Assembly (NCBI GenBank): GCA_025994075.1
Contig: JAMQGV010000018.1
Coordinates: forward strand, 62,001-126,000
Origin: Vicinamibacteria bacterium
GTDB taxonomy: Bacteria; Acidobacteriota; Vicinamibacteria; Fen-336
Reading direction: 5' to 3'
DNA: 64,000 nucleotides
Shown: one piece after another, positions 56,848 to 64,000 of the stretch
How positions within the stretch are numbered: position 1 is the first letter of the stretch
How the letters are laid out: each line of letters opens with the position of its first letter
Position numbers and translations under genes: made by a program
Notes under the pieces: generated by a model
The model's database searches: none
What the model saw: the letters and a program-made list of their open reading frames with translations, nothing else
What the model was told of the DNA's origin: nothing

Positions 56848-58848
56848 CTAGTACGCGAGCAGCGCGCGCAGCGCGGGCAGCAGGCGGGCGCGGGGCATGA
56901 AGACCTCCTCGAGCGCCTTGCTGAACGGGATCGGGATGTCGAGTCCGCCGAGCCGCTCGACGGGCGCGTCCAGCCACTCGAACGCCTCGCGCCCGATCGT
57001 CGCCGCGATCTCGCCGCCGAAGCCGCCGGTCAGCGGCGCCTCGTGCAGCACCAGCGCGCGGCCGGTGCGGCGCACCGACTCGAGCACCGCCTCGCGGTCC
57101 CACGGCAGCAGCGTGCGCAGGTCGAGCACCTCGACCTCGCGGCCCTCCTCGGCCAGGTCCTCCGCGGCGGACAGCGCCCAGTGGACGCCGACGCCCCACG
57201 AGATCACGGTCGCGTCGCGGCCCGCGCGGGCGGTGCGGGCGCGGCCGATCGGCAGCGTGTAGTGGCCCTCCGGCACCGGGCCTTTCGCCCAGCGGTAGAG
57301 GAACTTGTGTTCGAGGAAGATCACCGGGTTGCCGTCCTCGAACGCCGCGCACAGCAGGCCCTTGGCGTCCGCGGGGGTCGCCGGCTCGATCACCTTGAGC
57401 CCGGCGACGTGGGCGAACCAGGCCTCGACGTTCTGGGAGTGGAACGGGCCGGCGCCGACGCCGCCGCCGACGGGCACCCGGATCACGACCGGCAGCTTCG
57501 CGCCCCAGCGGTAGTGGGTCTTGGCCAGGTTGTTGACGATCTGGTTGAAGCCGCAGGTGATGAAGTCGCCGAACTGCATCTCGACCATCGGCACGTGGCC
57601 GTCGAGGGCCAGGCCCATCGCGGCGCCGATGGCGCCCGACTCGATGATCGGCGTGTTGCGCACCCGCGGCTTGCCGAACTCGGCCAGGAAGCCCTCGGTG
57701 ACCTTGAACACGCCGCCGTACTCGGCGATGTCCTGGCCGATGGCGACGGTCGTGGGGTCGCGGCGCATCGCCTCGCGCAGGCCGTCGGACACGGCGTCGA
57801 CGAAGCGCATGTCCTTCGTCGGCCGCGACGCCTCCGGCTCCCGGGCCGGCGGTGCGGGGGCGTACACGTCGCGCAGCTCGGTCTCGGCCGAACCGTCGGG
57901 ATCGGGAGCGGCGAGGGCCTCGTCGAGGATCGGTTCGATCCAGGCCTTGAGCTCGGCCTTGATCGCGTCGCGCCGCTCGGGCGTGAGCACGCCCTGCTCG
58001 AACAGCCGCTCCTCGAAGCGGCGGATCGGGTCCTTCTGCGCCCACTCCTCGAACAGCTCCTTCGGCACGTACGCGGTGCCCGAGGCCTCCTCGTGGCCGC
58101 GCATGCGGAAGGTCTTGAACTCGAGCAGCGTGGGGCCTTCGCCGCGACGCCCGCGGGCCGCCGCCTCGGCGACGGCCGCGTGCACGGCGAGCAGGTCGTT
58201 GCCGTCGACGACCACGCCCGGCATGCCGTAGCCGGCCGCGCGATCCGCCAGGTCGCGGCAGGCGAACTGCTCGGCGATCGGCGTCGACAGCCCGTACTGG
58301 TTGTTCTCGATCACGAACAGCACGGGCAGCTTCCACACCGCGGCCAGGTTGAGCGCCTCGTGGAAGTCGCCCTCGGAGGTCGCGCCGTCGCCGGTGAACG
58401 TCGCGGCGACGCGATCGCCGCCTTTCAACTGGCTGGCGAGGGCCAGGCCGTCGGCGACCGGCAGCATCGCGCCGAGGTGGCTGATCATGCCGATCACGTG
58501 GTGCTCGGGCGCGCCGAAGTGGAAGGTGCGGTCGCGGCCGCGGGTGTAGCCGCCGTCCTTGCCGAAGAGCTGGCGGAACAGCTTCGGCAGCGGCAGGCCG
58601 CGGGTCGTGAACACGCCCAGGTTCCGGTGCATCGGCAGGATCCAGTCGTCGCCCCGCAGGGCCGTGGCGACGCCGACGGCGATCGCCTCCTGGCCCATCC
58701 CGGAGAACCACTTGGAGAGCTTGCCGAGGCGCAGCAGCAGCAGCGCCTTCTCCTCGATCACGCGCGGCAGCAGCAGCGCGCGGTGCAGCTCGAGCAGGCG
58801 CTCGGGCGTGTAGCCGGCCAGCGCCGGCGCCGTCGACGGTTCGATCAT
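56848..58848 (-). CDS. Fused alpha-beta E1 component of a branched-chain-type 2-oxoacid dehydrogenase
   Basis: The 666-residue protein joins E1-alpha (about 1-320; TPP motif GDGATSEG at 153-160 ending ENN at 181-183, HRNLGVF, RMRGHEE) to E1-beta (about 345-666; VAIGQDIAEYGGVFKVTEG, IESGAIGAAMGLAL, GAGPFHSQNVEAWFAHVAGLKV, SWGVGVHWAL, HEAPLTGGFGGEIAA). It decarboxylates 2-oxoacids using thiamine diphosphate and passes the acyl group to a lipoyl E2. No E2 or E3 gene lies nearby. ATG 58848 has a TAGAAT -10 (58865-58860) upstream on the minus strand. The specific 2-oxoacid is inferred from similarity only. Confidence 0.92.
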   Translation of the reverse strand: MIEPSTAPALAGYTPERLLELHRALLLPRVIEEKALLLLRLGKLSKWFSGMGQEAIAVGVATALRGDDWILPMHRNLGVFTTRGLPLPKLFRQLFGKDGGYTRGRDRTFHFGAPEHHVIGMISHLGAMLPVADGLALASQLKGGDRVAATFTGDGATSEGDFHEALNLAAVWKLPVLFVIENNQYGLSTPIAEQFACRDLADRAAGYGMPGVVVDGNDLLAVHAAVAEAAARGRRGEGPTLLEFKTFRMRGHEEASGTAYVPKELFEEWAQKDPIRRFEERLFEQGVLTPERRDAIKAELKAWIEPILDEALAAPDPDGSAETELRDVYAPAPPAREPEASRPTKDMRFVDAVSDGLREAMRRDPTTVAIGQDIAEYGGVFKVTEGFLAEFGKPRVRNTPIIESGAIGAAMGLALDGHVPMVEMQFGDFITCGFNQIVNNLAKTHYRWGAKLPVVIRVPVGGGVGAGPFHSQNVEAWFAHVAGLKVIEPATPADAKGLLCAAFEDGNPVIFLEHKFLYRWAKGPVPEGHYTLPIGRARTARAGRDATVISWGVGVHWALSAAEDLAEEGREVEVLDLRTLLPWDREAVLESVRRTGRALVLHEAPLTGGFGGEIAATIGREAFEWLDAPVERLGGLDIPIPFSKALEEVFMPRARLLPALRALLAY

Positions 58849-58859
58849 ATGAAGGGTCG

Positions 58860-58865
58860 ATTCTA
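58860..58865 (-). promoter_or_regulatory. Probable -10 box (TAGAAT) of the E1 gene
   Basis: On the minus strand TAGAAT ends 11 bases before ATG 58848. It lies only 11 bases from a plus-strand TAGACT box (58877-58882) for the divergent gene, so the two promoters must overlap. Confidence 0.45.
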
Positions 58866-58876
58866 GCGGGCGGCCG

Positions 58877-58882
58877 TAGACT
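58877..58882 (+). promoter_or_regulatory. Probable -10 box (TAGACT) of the cysteine-synthase-like gene
   Basis: TAGACT precedes the AGGAGT ribosome site and ATG 58911. Similar TAGACT boxes occur before the DUF885 gene and across the stop codon at 6877-6882, suggesting a local -10 preference. Confidence 0.4.
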
Positions 58883-58910
58883 GGCGGGAATCGCGACAGG
58901 AGTCCCTCCG

Positions 58911-59834
58911 ATGAACGTGCTCGAGGCCGTCGGCAACACGTCGCTCGTCCGCCTGCAGCGCATCGCGCCCGCGAACGGCGCGGAACTGTTCGCGAAGCTG
59001 GAGTGGGAGAACCCCACCGGCAGCATGAAGGACCGCATGGCGCGGGCCGTGATCGAGCGCGCCGAGGCCGACGGCCGGCTGAAGCCCGGACACACGGTCG
59101 TCGAGTACACCGGCGGCTCGACCGGGACGTCGCTCGCGCAGGTGTGCGCGGCCCGCGGCTACCGCATCCGGATCGTGACGTCCGAGGCGTTCAGCCAGGA
59201 GAAGCGCGACCACATGGCGGCGCTGGGCGCGGAGCTGACGCTGGTGCCCGCGGAGGGCGGGCTGACGACGAAGAAGCTGATCCTCGACATGGTCGAGGTC
59301 GCCCGCGGCCTGGCGGCCGAGCCGAAGACGTTCTGGACCAACCAACTCGAGAACCACGATGCCATTGCCGGCTACCACGCGCTCGGCGAGGAGATCTGGA
59401 CGCAGATGGAGGGCCGGGTCGACGCCTTCGTCCACTCCGTCGGCACGGCGGCCTCGATCCGGGGCGTGGCCGCGGCGCTGAAGCGGCACACGTCGGACGT
59501 GCGGATCGTCGCCGTGGAGCCGGGTGAGTCGCCGGTGCTCGGCGGGGGCCAGCCCGGCCCGCACAAGATCGAAGGCGTGGGCATCGGCTACGTTCCGCCG
59601 CTCTGGGACGCGTCGGTCGTCGACGAGGTGATCGCGGTGCCCACGGCCGACGCCAAGGCGATGGCGCGACGCCTGGCGCGCGAGGAGGCGCTGTTCGCCG
59701 GCACCTCGTCGGGCGCGAACGTGATCGCCGCGCTGCAGGTGGCCGAGCGCCTCGGCGCCGGCGCGCGCGTCGCCACCCTGATGTGCGACTCGGGCCTCAA
59801 GTACCTCAGCACGGACGTCTACCGCCAGGCCTGA
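58911..59834 (+). CDS. Cysteine-synthase-family PLP enzyme
   Basis: The 307-residue fold-type II PLP enzyme has Lys40 in NPTGSMKDRMA (the Schiff-base lysine), TGGSTGTSLAQVCAARGY, HSVGTAASIRGVAAALK (phosphate loop) and GTSSGANVIAAL, all typical of O-acetylserine sulfhydrylase/CysK relatives. It is likely to make cysteine or a related beta-substituted amino acid. The STGTS active-site loop differs slightly from classic TSGNTG, so an alternative beta-replacement or beta-lyase activity is possible. ATG 58911 follows AGGAGT. It is divergent from the E1 gene and precedes the toxin-antitoxin pair. Confidence 0.88.
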   Translation: MNVLEAVGNTSLVRLQRIAPANGAELFAKLEWENPTGSMKDRMARAVIERAEADGRLKPGHTVVEYTGGSTGTSLAQVCAARGYRIRIVTSEAFSQEKRDHMAALGAELTLVPAEGGLTTKKLILDMVEVARGLAAEPKTFWTNQLENHDAIAGYHALGEEIWTQMEGRVDAFVHSVGTAASIRGVAAALKRHTSDVRIVAVEPGESPVLGGGQPGPHKIEGVGIGYVPPLWDASVVDEVIAVPTADAKAMARRLAREEALFAGTSSGANVIAALQVAERLGAGARVATLMCDSGLKYLSTDVYRQA

Positions 59835-59861
59835 GACCGGCTGCTCGCTGATGGGTTCATG

Positions 59862-59890
59862 TGGAAAGAAACTCTACTTTAGTGTAGAAT
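59862..59890 (+). promoter_or_regulatory. Promoter and inverted repeat of the AbiE-type toxin-antitoxin pair
   Basis: TGGAAA (59862-59867) and TAGAAT (59885-59890) are spaced by 17 bases, a good sigma-70-type match. The inverted repeat TCTAC-TTTAGT-GTAGA (59873-59888) overlaps the -10, as expected for autorepression by an AbiEi antitoxin. The region is markedly AT-rich for this genome. Confidence 0.6.
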
Positions 59891-59900
59891 TATCTGCGTT

Positions 59901-60500
59901 ATGAAGGCGATAGAGGATGCCCGGCGGGTTCTGGCGCTGGCGCCCCAGCAGCGGGGCGTCTTCTCGAGCGCAGACCTGCGAGCGATCCTGCCCGACCCGA
60001 ACCCGGCGGCGTTCGCGCGTCGAGCCGAGGCCCTGCAGCGCTCCGGGGTGCTCCGGCGCTTTCTCAGAGGTTGGTACGTCGCCGAGGAATTCGACCTCGC
60101 CACGCTGAGCCAGCGGCTCACGCCCGAGTCGTACATCAGCTTCGCGAACGCCCTTTCGCGCGACCTCCTGATCGGGCCGCGCCCGGACCGGCAGGTGATG
60201 GCCGTGCGGGTGGGACGCAACCGGGTCTATCGCGCCTTCGGCTTCGAGATCGCCCATCTCGGCCTCGCCCCGCACCTCTTCTTCGCGTACGAGACGCTGG
60301 ACGGGATCCACTACGCTGACGCGGAGAAGGCCGTGCTCGACACGTTGTACTTCCACCTGCGCGGCCAGCGCTACGTGTTCGATCCGTTCTCGGACGTCGA
60401 CACGTCGCGGCTGGACCCGGGCCGGCTCCGGGATTACCTCGGCCGCTACCGGAACCCGCGCTTCGTGGCTTTCGCGCGCAACACGCTGGGGCTGTCGTGA
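59901..60500 (+). CDS. AbiEi-type antitoxin / transcriptional regulator
   Basis: The 199-residue protein has an N-terminal winged-helix region (about 15-65, GVFSSADLRAILPDPNPAAFARRAEALQRSGVLRRFLRGWYV by position 20-61) and a C-terminal ~120-residue domain (TPESYISFANALSRD, FAYETLDGIHYADAEKAVLDTLYF) characteristic of AbiEi-like antitoxins. In type IV systems the antitoxin represses its own operon and counteracts the toxin without binding it. The toxin gene overlaps its stop as GTGA. ATG 59901 follows an AT-rich promoter with an inverted repeat. Confidence 0.82.
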   Translation: MKAIEDARRVLALAPQQRGVFSSADLRAILPDPNPAAFARRAEALQRSGVLRRFLRGWYVAEEFDLATLSQRLTPESYISFANALSRDLLIGPRPDRQVMAVRVGRNRVYRAFGFEIAHLGLAPHLFFAYETLDGIHYADAEKAVLDTLYFHLRGQRYVFDPFSDVDTSRLDPGRLRDYLGRYRNPRFVAFARNTLGLS

Positions 60501-61243
60501 CGCCGCTGCGACGCCCGGCGACGGCCGAGGGCCTGTTCCTCGCGGTGATGCACGCGTTCGCGGCGCGCTTCGACCAGCACGCGATCCTCAAGGGCGGCAT
60601 CGCGCTGCGCCTGCTCGAGAGCCCGCGCGCGACCACCGACATCGACTACGTCTTCGTGCCCTTCGAATCGAAGCGGGAGATCAAGGCCGATGTCGAGGCC
60701 GCGCTGCGGGGGATCGACGGGGCAGCGGTCGAGGTCCGCCTCCACTCGAAGATGCTGAGGGCCGTCGTGCAGGTCGACGGCGCGCGGATCCAGGTCGAGG
60801 TCACGGTCGCGCCGCAGTGCGGTTCCGTGCCGGTCGCCACCGCGGGGCTGGCCCGCGCCCACGGCCAGCCCTCGCAGGTCGTGGCCGTGATGCGCTTCGA
60901 CACGGCGCTCGCCGAGAAGCTGGCCGCCTGGAACGAGCGCCGCCTGCTGCGTGATCTCTACGACTGCCACTTCCTGGTGCACCGGCTCGGGGCCGCCGTG
61001 GACATGGAGGCCCTCGATCGGCGACTGGCGCGCGTCGAGTCGCGCATTCAGTCGCTGCGAAAACGGAAGAGGATGACGCGCGGCGAGCTGGCCCGCGAGC
61101 TCCGTGCGGCTGCAGAGGCGCTGAAGGAGAGGGACGTCGAGGCCGAACTCGCGCCGCTCCTGCCGCCCGGGGAGACGGCAGGCCTGGTCCCGCGGATCCG
61201 CGCGGCGGTCTCCCGGCTCGCCGACGGGCTCGACGCCTCGTAG
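60497..61243 (+). CDS. AbiEii/AbiGii-type nucleotidyltransferase toxin
   Basis: The 248-residue protein shows the nucleotidyltransferase signature LKGGIALRLL (about 31-40) followed by TTDIDYVF (about 46-53), with the DxD pair at 48-50, and a helical C-terminal half with KLAAWNERRLLRDLYD. AbiEii-type toxins transfer nucleotides to a cellular target (tRNA 3' ends in the MenT relatives), stopping growth during phage attack. GTG 60497 overlaps the antitoxin stop. The C-terminal tail (about 175-248) is rich in Lys/Arg helices. Assignment is by motif and gene pair. Confidence 0.85.
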   Translation: MTPLRRPATAEGLFLAVMHAFAARFDQHAILKGGIALRLLESPRATTDIDYVFVPFESKREIKADVEAALRGIDGAAVEVRLHSKMLRAVVQVDGARIQVEVTVAPQCGSVPVATAGLARAHGQPSQVVAVMRFDTALAEKLAAWNERRLLRDLYDCHFLVHRLGAAVDMEALDRRLARVESRIQSLRKRKRMTRGELARELRAAAEALKERDVEAELAPLLPPGETAGLVPRIRAAVSRLADGLDAS

Positions 61244-61254
61244 GCTGGTCAGCC

Positions 61255-61260
61255 GATACT
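61255..61260 (+). promoter_or_regulatory. Possible -10 box (GATACT) of the UbiD-family gene
   Basis: GATACT ends 6 bases before ATG 61267, so a transcript starting ~7 bases downstream would be leaderless. There is no ribosome site in the gap, which fits. Confidence 0.35.
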
Positions 61261-61266
61261 TGTCGC

Positions 61267-63069
61267 ATGGCCTTTTCCGACCTTCGCGCCTTTCTCGATG
61301 CGCTGAGGGCTGCGGGCGACCTGCGGGTCGTCGACGCGCCCGTCGACGCCCGCCTCGAGGCCGCCGAGATCCACCGCCGGGTGATCGCGGCCGGCGGCCC
61401 CGCGCTGCTCTTCACGAACGTGAAGGGCGCCGACTTCCCGCTGGTCACCAACCTGTTCGGCACCGCGCGCCGCGCCGAGATGGCGTTCGGGCGGCGGCCG
61501 ATGGAACTGGTGAAGCGGCTGGCGGCGCTGCCGCGGGTGGCGGTGCCGCCGACGCCCGCGAAGCTGTGGGCGCAGCGCGATCTCGCGTGGGACGCGCTGA
61601 AGATCGGCCTCAAGCGCCGGCCGTCGGGACCGGTGTCCGAAGTCGTCACCCGCGACGTGCGGCTCGACAAGCTGCCCGCGCTCACCACGTGGCCCGAAGA
61701 CGGCGGCCCGTTCGTCACGCTTCCGCTCGTCTACACCGAACATCCCGACGGACATGGCCACAACCTGGGCATGTACCGGATGCACGTGCACGACGCGCGC
61801 ACGACCGGCATGCACTGGCAGATCGGCAAGGGTGGCGGCTTCCACTATCAGGTCGCCGAAGAACGCGGCGAGGCGCTGCCCGTCACCGTGTTCCTCGGCG
61901 GCCCGCCCGCGCTGATCCTGGCCGCCATCGCGCCGCTGCCCGAGAACGTGCCCGAGCTGATGCTGGCCTCGCTGATCGCGGGCGAGCGGCTCGGGTTGTG
62001 CCCGGGGCCCGGTCCGCACCCGCTGGTCGCGAACGCCGAGTTCGCGCTGGTGGGGAAGGTGGCTCCCAGGGTGCGCAAGCCGGAGGGGCCGTTCGGCGAC
62101 CACTACGGCTACTACTCGCTGCGCCACGACTACCCGGTGTTCGAGGTGGAGTGGATGGCGCGGCGCAAGGACGCGATCTGGCCCGCGACCGTCGTCGGCA
62201 AGCCGCGCCAGGAGGACTTCTTCATCGGCGACCTGCTGCAGGAACTGCTGTCGCCGCTGTTCCCGCTGGTGATGCCCGCGGTGCGCGACCTGTGGTCCTA
62301 CGGCGAGACCGGCTACCACTCGCTCGCCGGCGCCGTCGTCCGCGAGCGCTACCGGCGCGAGGCGATGAGCTCCGCGTTCCGCATCCTCGGCGAAGGCCAG
62401 CTCTCGCTGACCAAGTTCCTGCTCGCCACCGACCGCCCGGTCGACCTCAAGGACTTCAGGGCCACGCTCGAGCACGTGCTGGCCCGGACCCGGCCGGAGA
62501 CCGATCTCTACGTGTTCTCGAACCTGTCGATGGACACCCTCGACTACTCGACACCGACGATCAACGAGGGCTCGAAGGGCGTCTGGCTCGGCCTCGGCGA
62601 TCCCGTGCGCGAGCTGCCCCGCGAGTTCCGCCCGGCGGTGCCGCCGCCGACCGATACGTTCGACGTCCAGCCGTTCTGCGCCGGCGCGCTGGTCGTCGGC
62701 GCACGGCCCTTCGCCGAAGACCCCGCGGCGCCCGCGCGGATCGCCGCCCACGCCGCGTTCGACGGCTGGCCGCTGCTGGTGCTGACGGACGAGCCGAAGC
62801 GGGCGGCGAAGAGCGCGATGAACTTCCTGTGGACGACCTTCACCCGCTTCGAGCCCGCGGCCGACATCCACGCCCGCGCGACGCGTCTCGTCCGCAGCCA
62901 CGTCTCGTACGAGCTGCCGATCGTGATCGACGCGCGGCGCAAGCCGTGGTTCCCGGCCGAGGTCTCGTGCGATCCCGACACGGCATCGCTCGTCTCGCGC
63001 CGCTGGCAGGAGTACTTCCCGCAGGGCGGCGTCGAGATGGGCGACGCGGAGCGCGCCCACCTCGACTAG
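61267..63069 (+). CDS. UbiD-family prenyl-FMN-dependent decarboxylase
   Basis: The 600-residue protein carries UbiD-family landmarks: an N-terminal RDLRxFLDAL-like helix, TTWPEDGGPFVTLPLVYTEHPDG (cited by position near 140-162), HNLGMYRMHVHD, HWQIGKGGG, the catalytic-region EGPFGDHYGYYS and PVFEVEWMARRKDAIWPATVVGKP. Enzymes of this family decarboxylate aromatic or alpha,beta-unsaturated acids using prenylated FMN; members about this long act in menaquinone or ubiquinone synthesis or aromatic catabolism. No UbiX-like prenyltransferase gene is present in the window. Start ATG 61267; the gene may be leaderless. Confidence 0.92.
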   Translation: MAFSDLRAFLDALRAAGDLRVVDAPVDARLEAAEIHRRVIAAGGPALLFTNVKGADFPLVTNLFGTARRAEMAFGRRPMELVKRLAALPRVAVPPTPAKLWAQRDLAWDALKIGLKRRPSGPVSEVVTRDVRLDKLPALTTWPEDGGPFVTLPLVYTEHPDGHGHNLGMYRMHVHDARTTGMHWQIGKGGGFHYQVAEERGEALPVTVFLGGPPALILAAIAPLPENVPELMLASLIAGERLGLCPGPGPHPLVANAEFALVGKVAPRVRKPEGPFGDHYGYYSLRHDYPVFEVEWMARRKDAIWPATVVGKPRQEDFFIGDLLQELLSPLFPLVMPAVRDLWSYGETGYHSLAGAVVRERYRREAMSSAFRILGEGQLSLTKFLLATDRPVDLKDFRATLEHVLARTRPETDLYVFSNLSMDTLDYSTPTINEGSKGVWLGLGDPVRELPREFRPAVPPPTDTFDVQPFCAGALVVGARPFAEDPAAPARIAAHAAFDGWPLLVLTDEPKRAAKSAMNFLWTTFTRFEPAADIHARATRLVRSHVSYELPIVIDARRKPWFPAEVSCDPDTASLVSRRWQEYFPQGGVEMGDAERAHLD

Positions 63070-63072
63070 GGC

Positions 63073-63100
63073 TTGACTTCGACGGGCCGCCCTCTAGAGT
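63073..63100 (+). promoter_or_regulatory. Sigma-70-type promoter of the symporter gene
   Basis: TTGACT (63073-63078) and TAGAGT (63095-63100) are separated by 16 bases. A short leader with CCCGGG repeats and GAGGAG precedes ATG 63158. Confidence 0.55.
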
Positions 63101-63157
63101 ACGCGGGTTCCAGACAACCTCCCGGGAACAGCCCGGGCACGAGGAGCGGCAACGCCG

Positions 63158-64000
63158 ATGCAGGTGAGCGACGACCGCGGCAGTTGGGGTTCGAGGGCGG
63201 GTTTCATCCTGGCCGCGGCCGGTTCGGCCGTCGGCCTCGGCAACATCTGGGGCTTCCCGATGCAGGTGGGGAAGGGCGGAGGCGCGGTCTTCGTCCTCAT
63301 CTACCTCGCGTGCGTGTTCCTGATCTGCTTCCCGATCCTGATCGCGGAGCTGGCGCTGGGCCGCTCGTCGCGGCGCTCGCCGATCGAGGCCTTCGCGACG
63401 ACTCGCCCCGGCACCCCGTGGTGGATGGTGGGTGCGCTGGGGGTGATGGCCGGCGTCGGCATCCTGTCCTTCTACGTCGTGATCGCCGGCTGGACGCTCG
63501 CCTACATCTGGTTCGCGGCGACGGGTGCGGTCGTCGGCAGCCCCGAGCAGATCGGCGGCTTCTTCGGCGCCTTCGTCGCCGACGGCGCGAAGAACGTCGT
63601 GCTCTCGTTCGTCGTGCTGGCGGTGACCGCCGGGATCCTGCTTGCCGGCGTGCGCGAGGGCATCGAACGCGCGTCGAAGCTGATGATGCCGGCGCTGTTC
63701 CTGCTGCTGATCGGGCTGGCGGTCCGCGCCCTCACCCTGCCCGGGGCCGCCGAGGGCCTCGCCTACTACATGCACCCCGACTGGTCCGGGCTCACCAACC
63801 CGGCCGTCTTCAACGCCGCGCTCGGCCAGGCGTTCTTTTCGCTCAGCCTGGGCATGGGCGCGATGATCACGTACGGCAGCTACCTCTCGCGCACGGCCAA
63901 CGCCACGACCTCCGCCGCGTGGGTGGCGGGGCTCGACACGGCCGTCGCGCTGCTGGCCGGGCTCGTGATCTTCCCGGCGGGCTTTTCGATCGCCGGCTTC
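63158..64000 (+). CDS. Sodium:neurotransmitter-symporter-family (SNF/NSS) transporter, 3' partial
   Basis: The frame runs from ATG 63158 (behind GAGGAG) to the window end without a stop, giving 281 residues of a protein normally ~450-500 long. TM1 has the SNF hallmark RAGFILAAAGSAVGLGNIWGFP, by position 13-34; six or seven further hydrophobic segments follow, including FFSLSLGMGAMITYGSYL of TM6. It should use the Na+ gradient to import amino acids or amine-type substrates. The usual Arg after NIW, an extracellular-gate residue in LeuT, is Gly here, as I recall for some bacterial subfamilies. Substrate unknown. Confidence 0.9.
   Translation, partial: MQVSDDRGSWGSRAGFILAAAGSAVGLGNIWGFPMQVGKGGGAVFVLIYLACVFLICFPILIAELALGRSSRRSPIEAFATTRPGTPWWMVGALGVMAGVGILSFYVVIAGWTLAYIWFAATGAVVGSPEQIGGFFGAFVADGAKNVVLSFVVLAVTAGILLAGVREGIERASKLMMPALFLLLIGLAVRALTLPGAAEGLAYYMHPDWSGLTNPAVFNAALGQAFFSLSLGMGAMITYGSYLSRTANATTSAAWVAGLDTAVALLAGLVIFPAGFSIAGF

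Noticed and set aside
63101..63150. CCCGGG repeats before the symporter gene as a terminator or riboswitch
   Set aside because: CCCGGG is self-complementary and frequent in this DNA; no convincing aptamer or T tract is present.

Overview
The window is very GC-rich (I estimate near 70%) with densely packed genes and many 4-bp start/stop overlaps. The mix suggests a Gram-negative soil or sediment bacterium, most likely of the Acidobacteriota: a Ser/Thr kinase fused to a TolB-like propeller, a DUF5916-type outer-membrane protein, a TonB receptor and very many hybrid kinases. That assignment is inference from gene content. I saw no rRNA, tRNA or CRISPR array.

Layout. 1-4.15 kb: end of a TonB-dependent receptor, a PepSY membrane protein and a Ser/Thr kinase. 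4.2-40.1 kb: a signalling island with twelve histidine kinases and six receiver proteins (one REC-EAL phosphodiesterase, one NtrC-type sigma-54 activator, four without an effector domain). 20.05-24.67 kb: a foreign-looking block inside the island with a one-polypeptide restriction-modification enzyme and a 5'-truncated methyltransferase, flanked by a 25/27-nt direct repeat and the stub of a split kinase gene. 40.1-42.6 kb: an NmrA-type protein and a frameshifted AlbA_2/Schlafen gene. 42.7-48.05 kb: a hydroxyproline-degradation operon with a DUF885 peptidase. 48.1-50.6 kb: a tRNA-modification operon (Dus, MnmA). 50.7-58.9 kb: DUF5916 protein, S41 protease, penicillin-acylase-type hydrolase, fused 2-oxoacid dehydrogenase E1. 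58.9-64 kb: a cysteine-synthase-like enzyme, an AbiE-type toxin-antitoxin pair, a UbiD decarboxylase and a truncated Na+-symporter.

The most interesting signal is in the island. Four promoters keep the GG-N10-GC spacing of sigma-54 promoters. They precede both members of a small paralogous protein family, a kinase with a decayed ATPase domain that precedes the NtrC-type activator, and (more weakly) a second kinase carrying a four-cysteine motif. This suggests one sigma-54 circuit: the activator, its odd kinase, a c-di-GMP phosphodiesterase, two small proteins and two Cys-motif kinases. The downstream minus-strand genes form a translationally coupled relay of alternating kinases and receivers.
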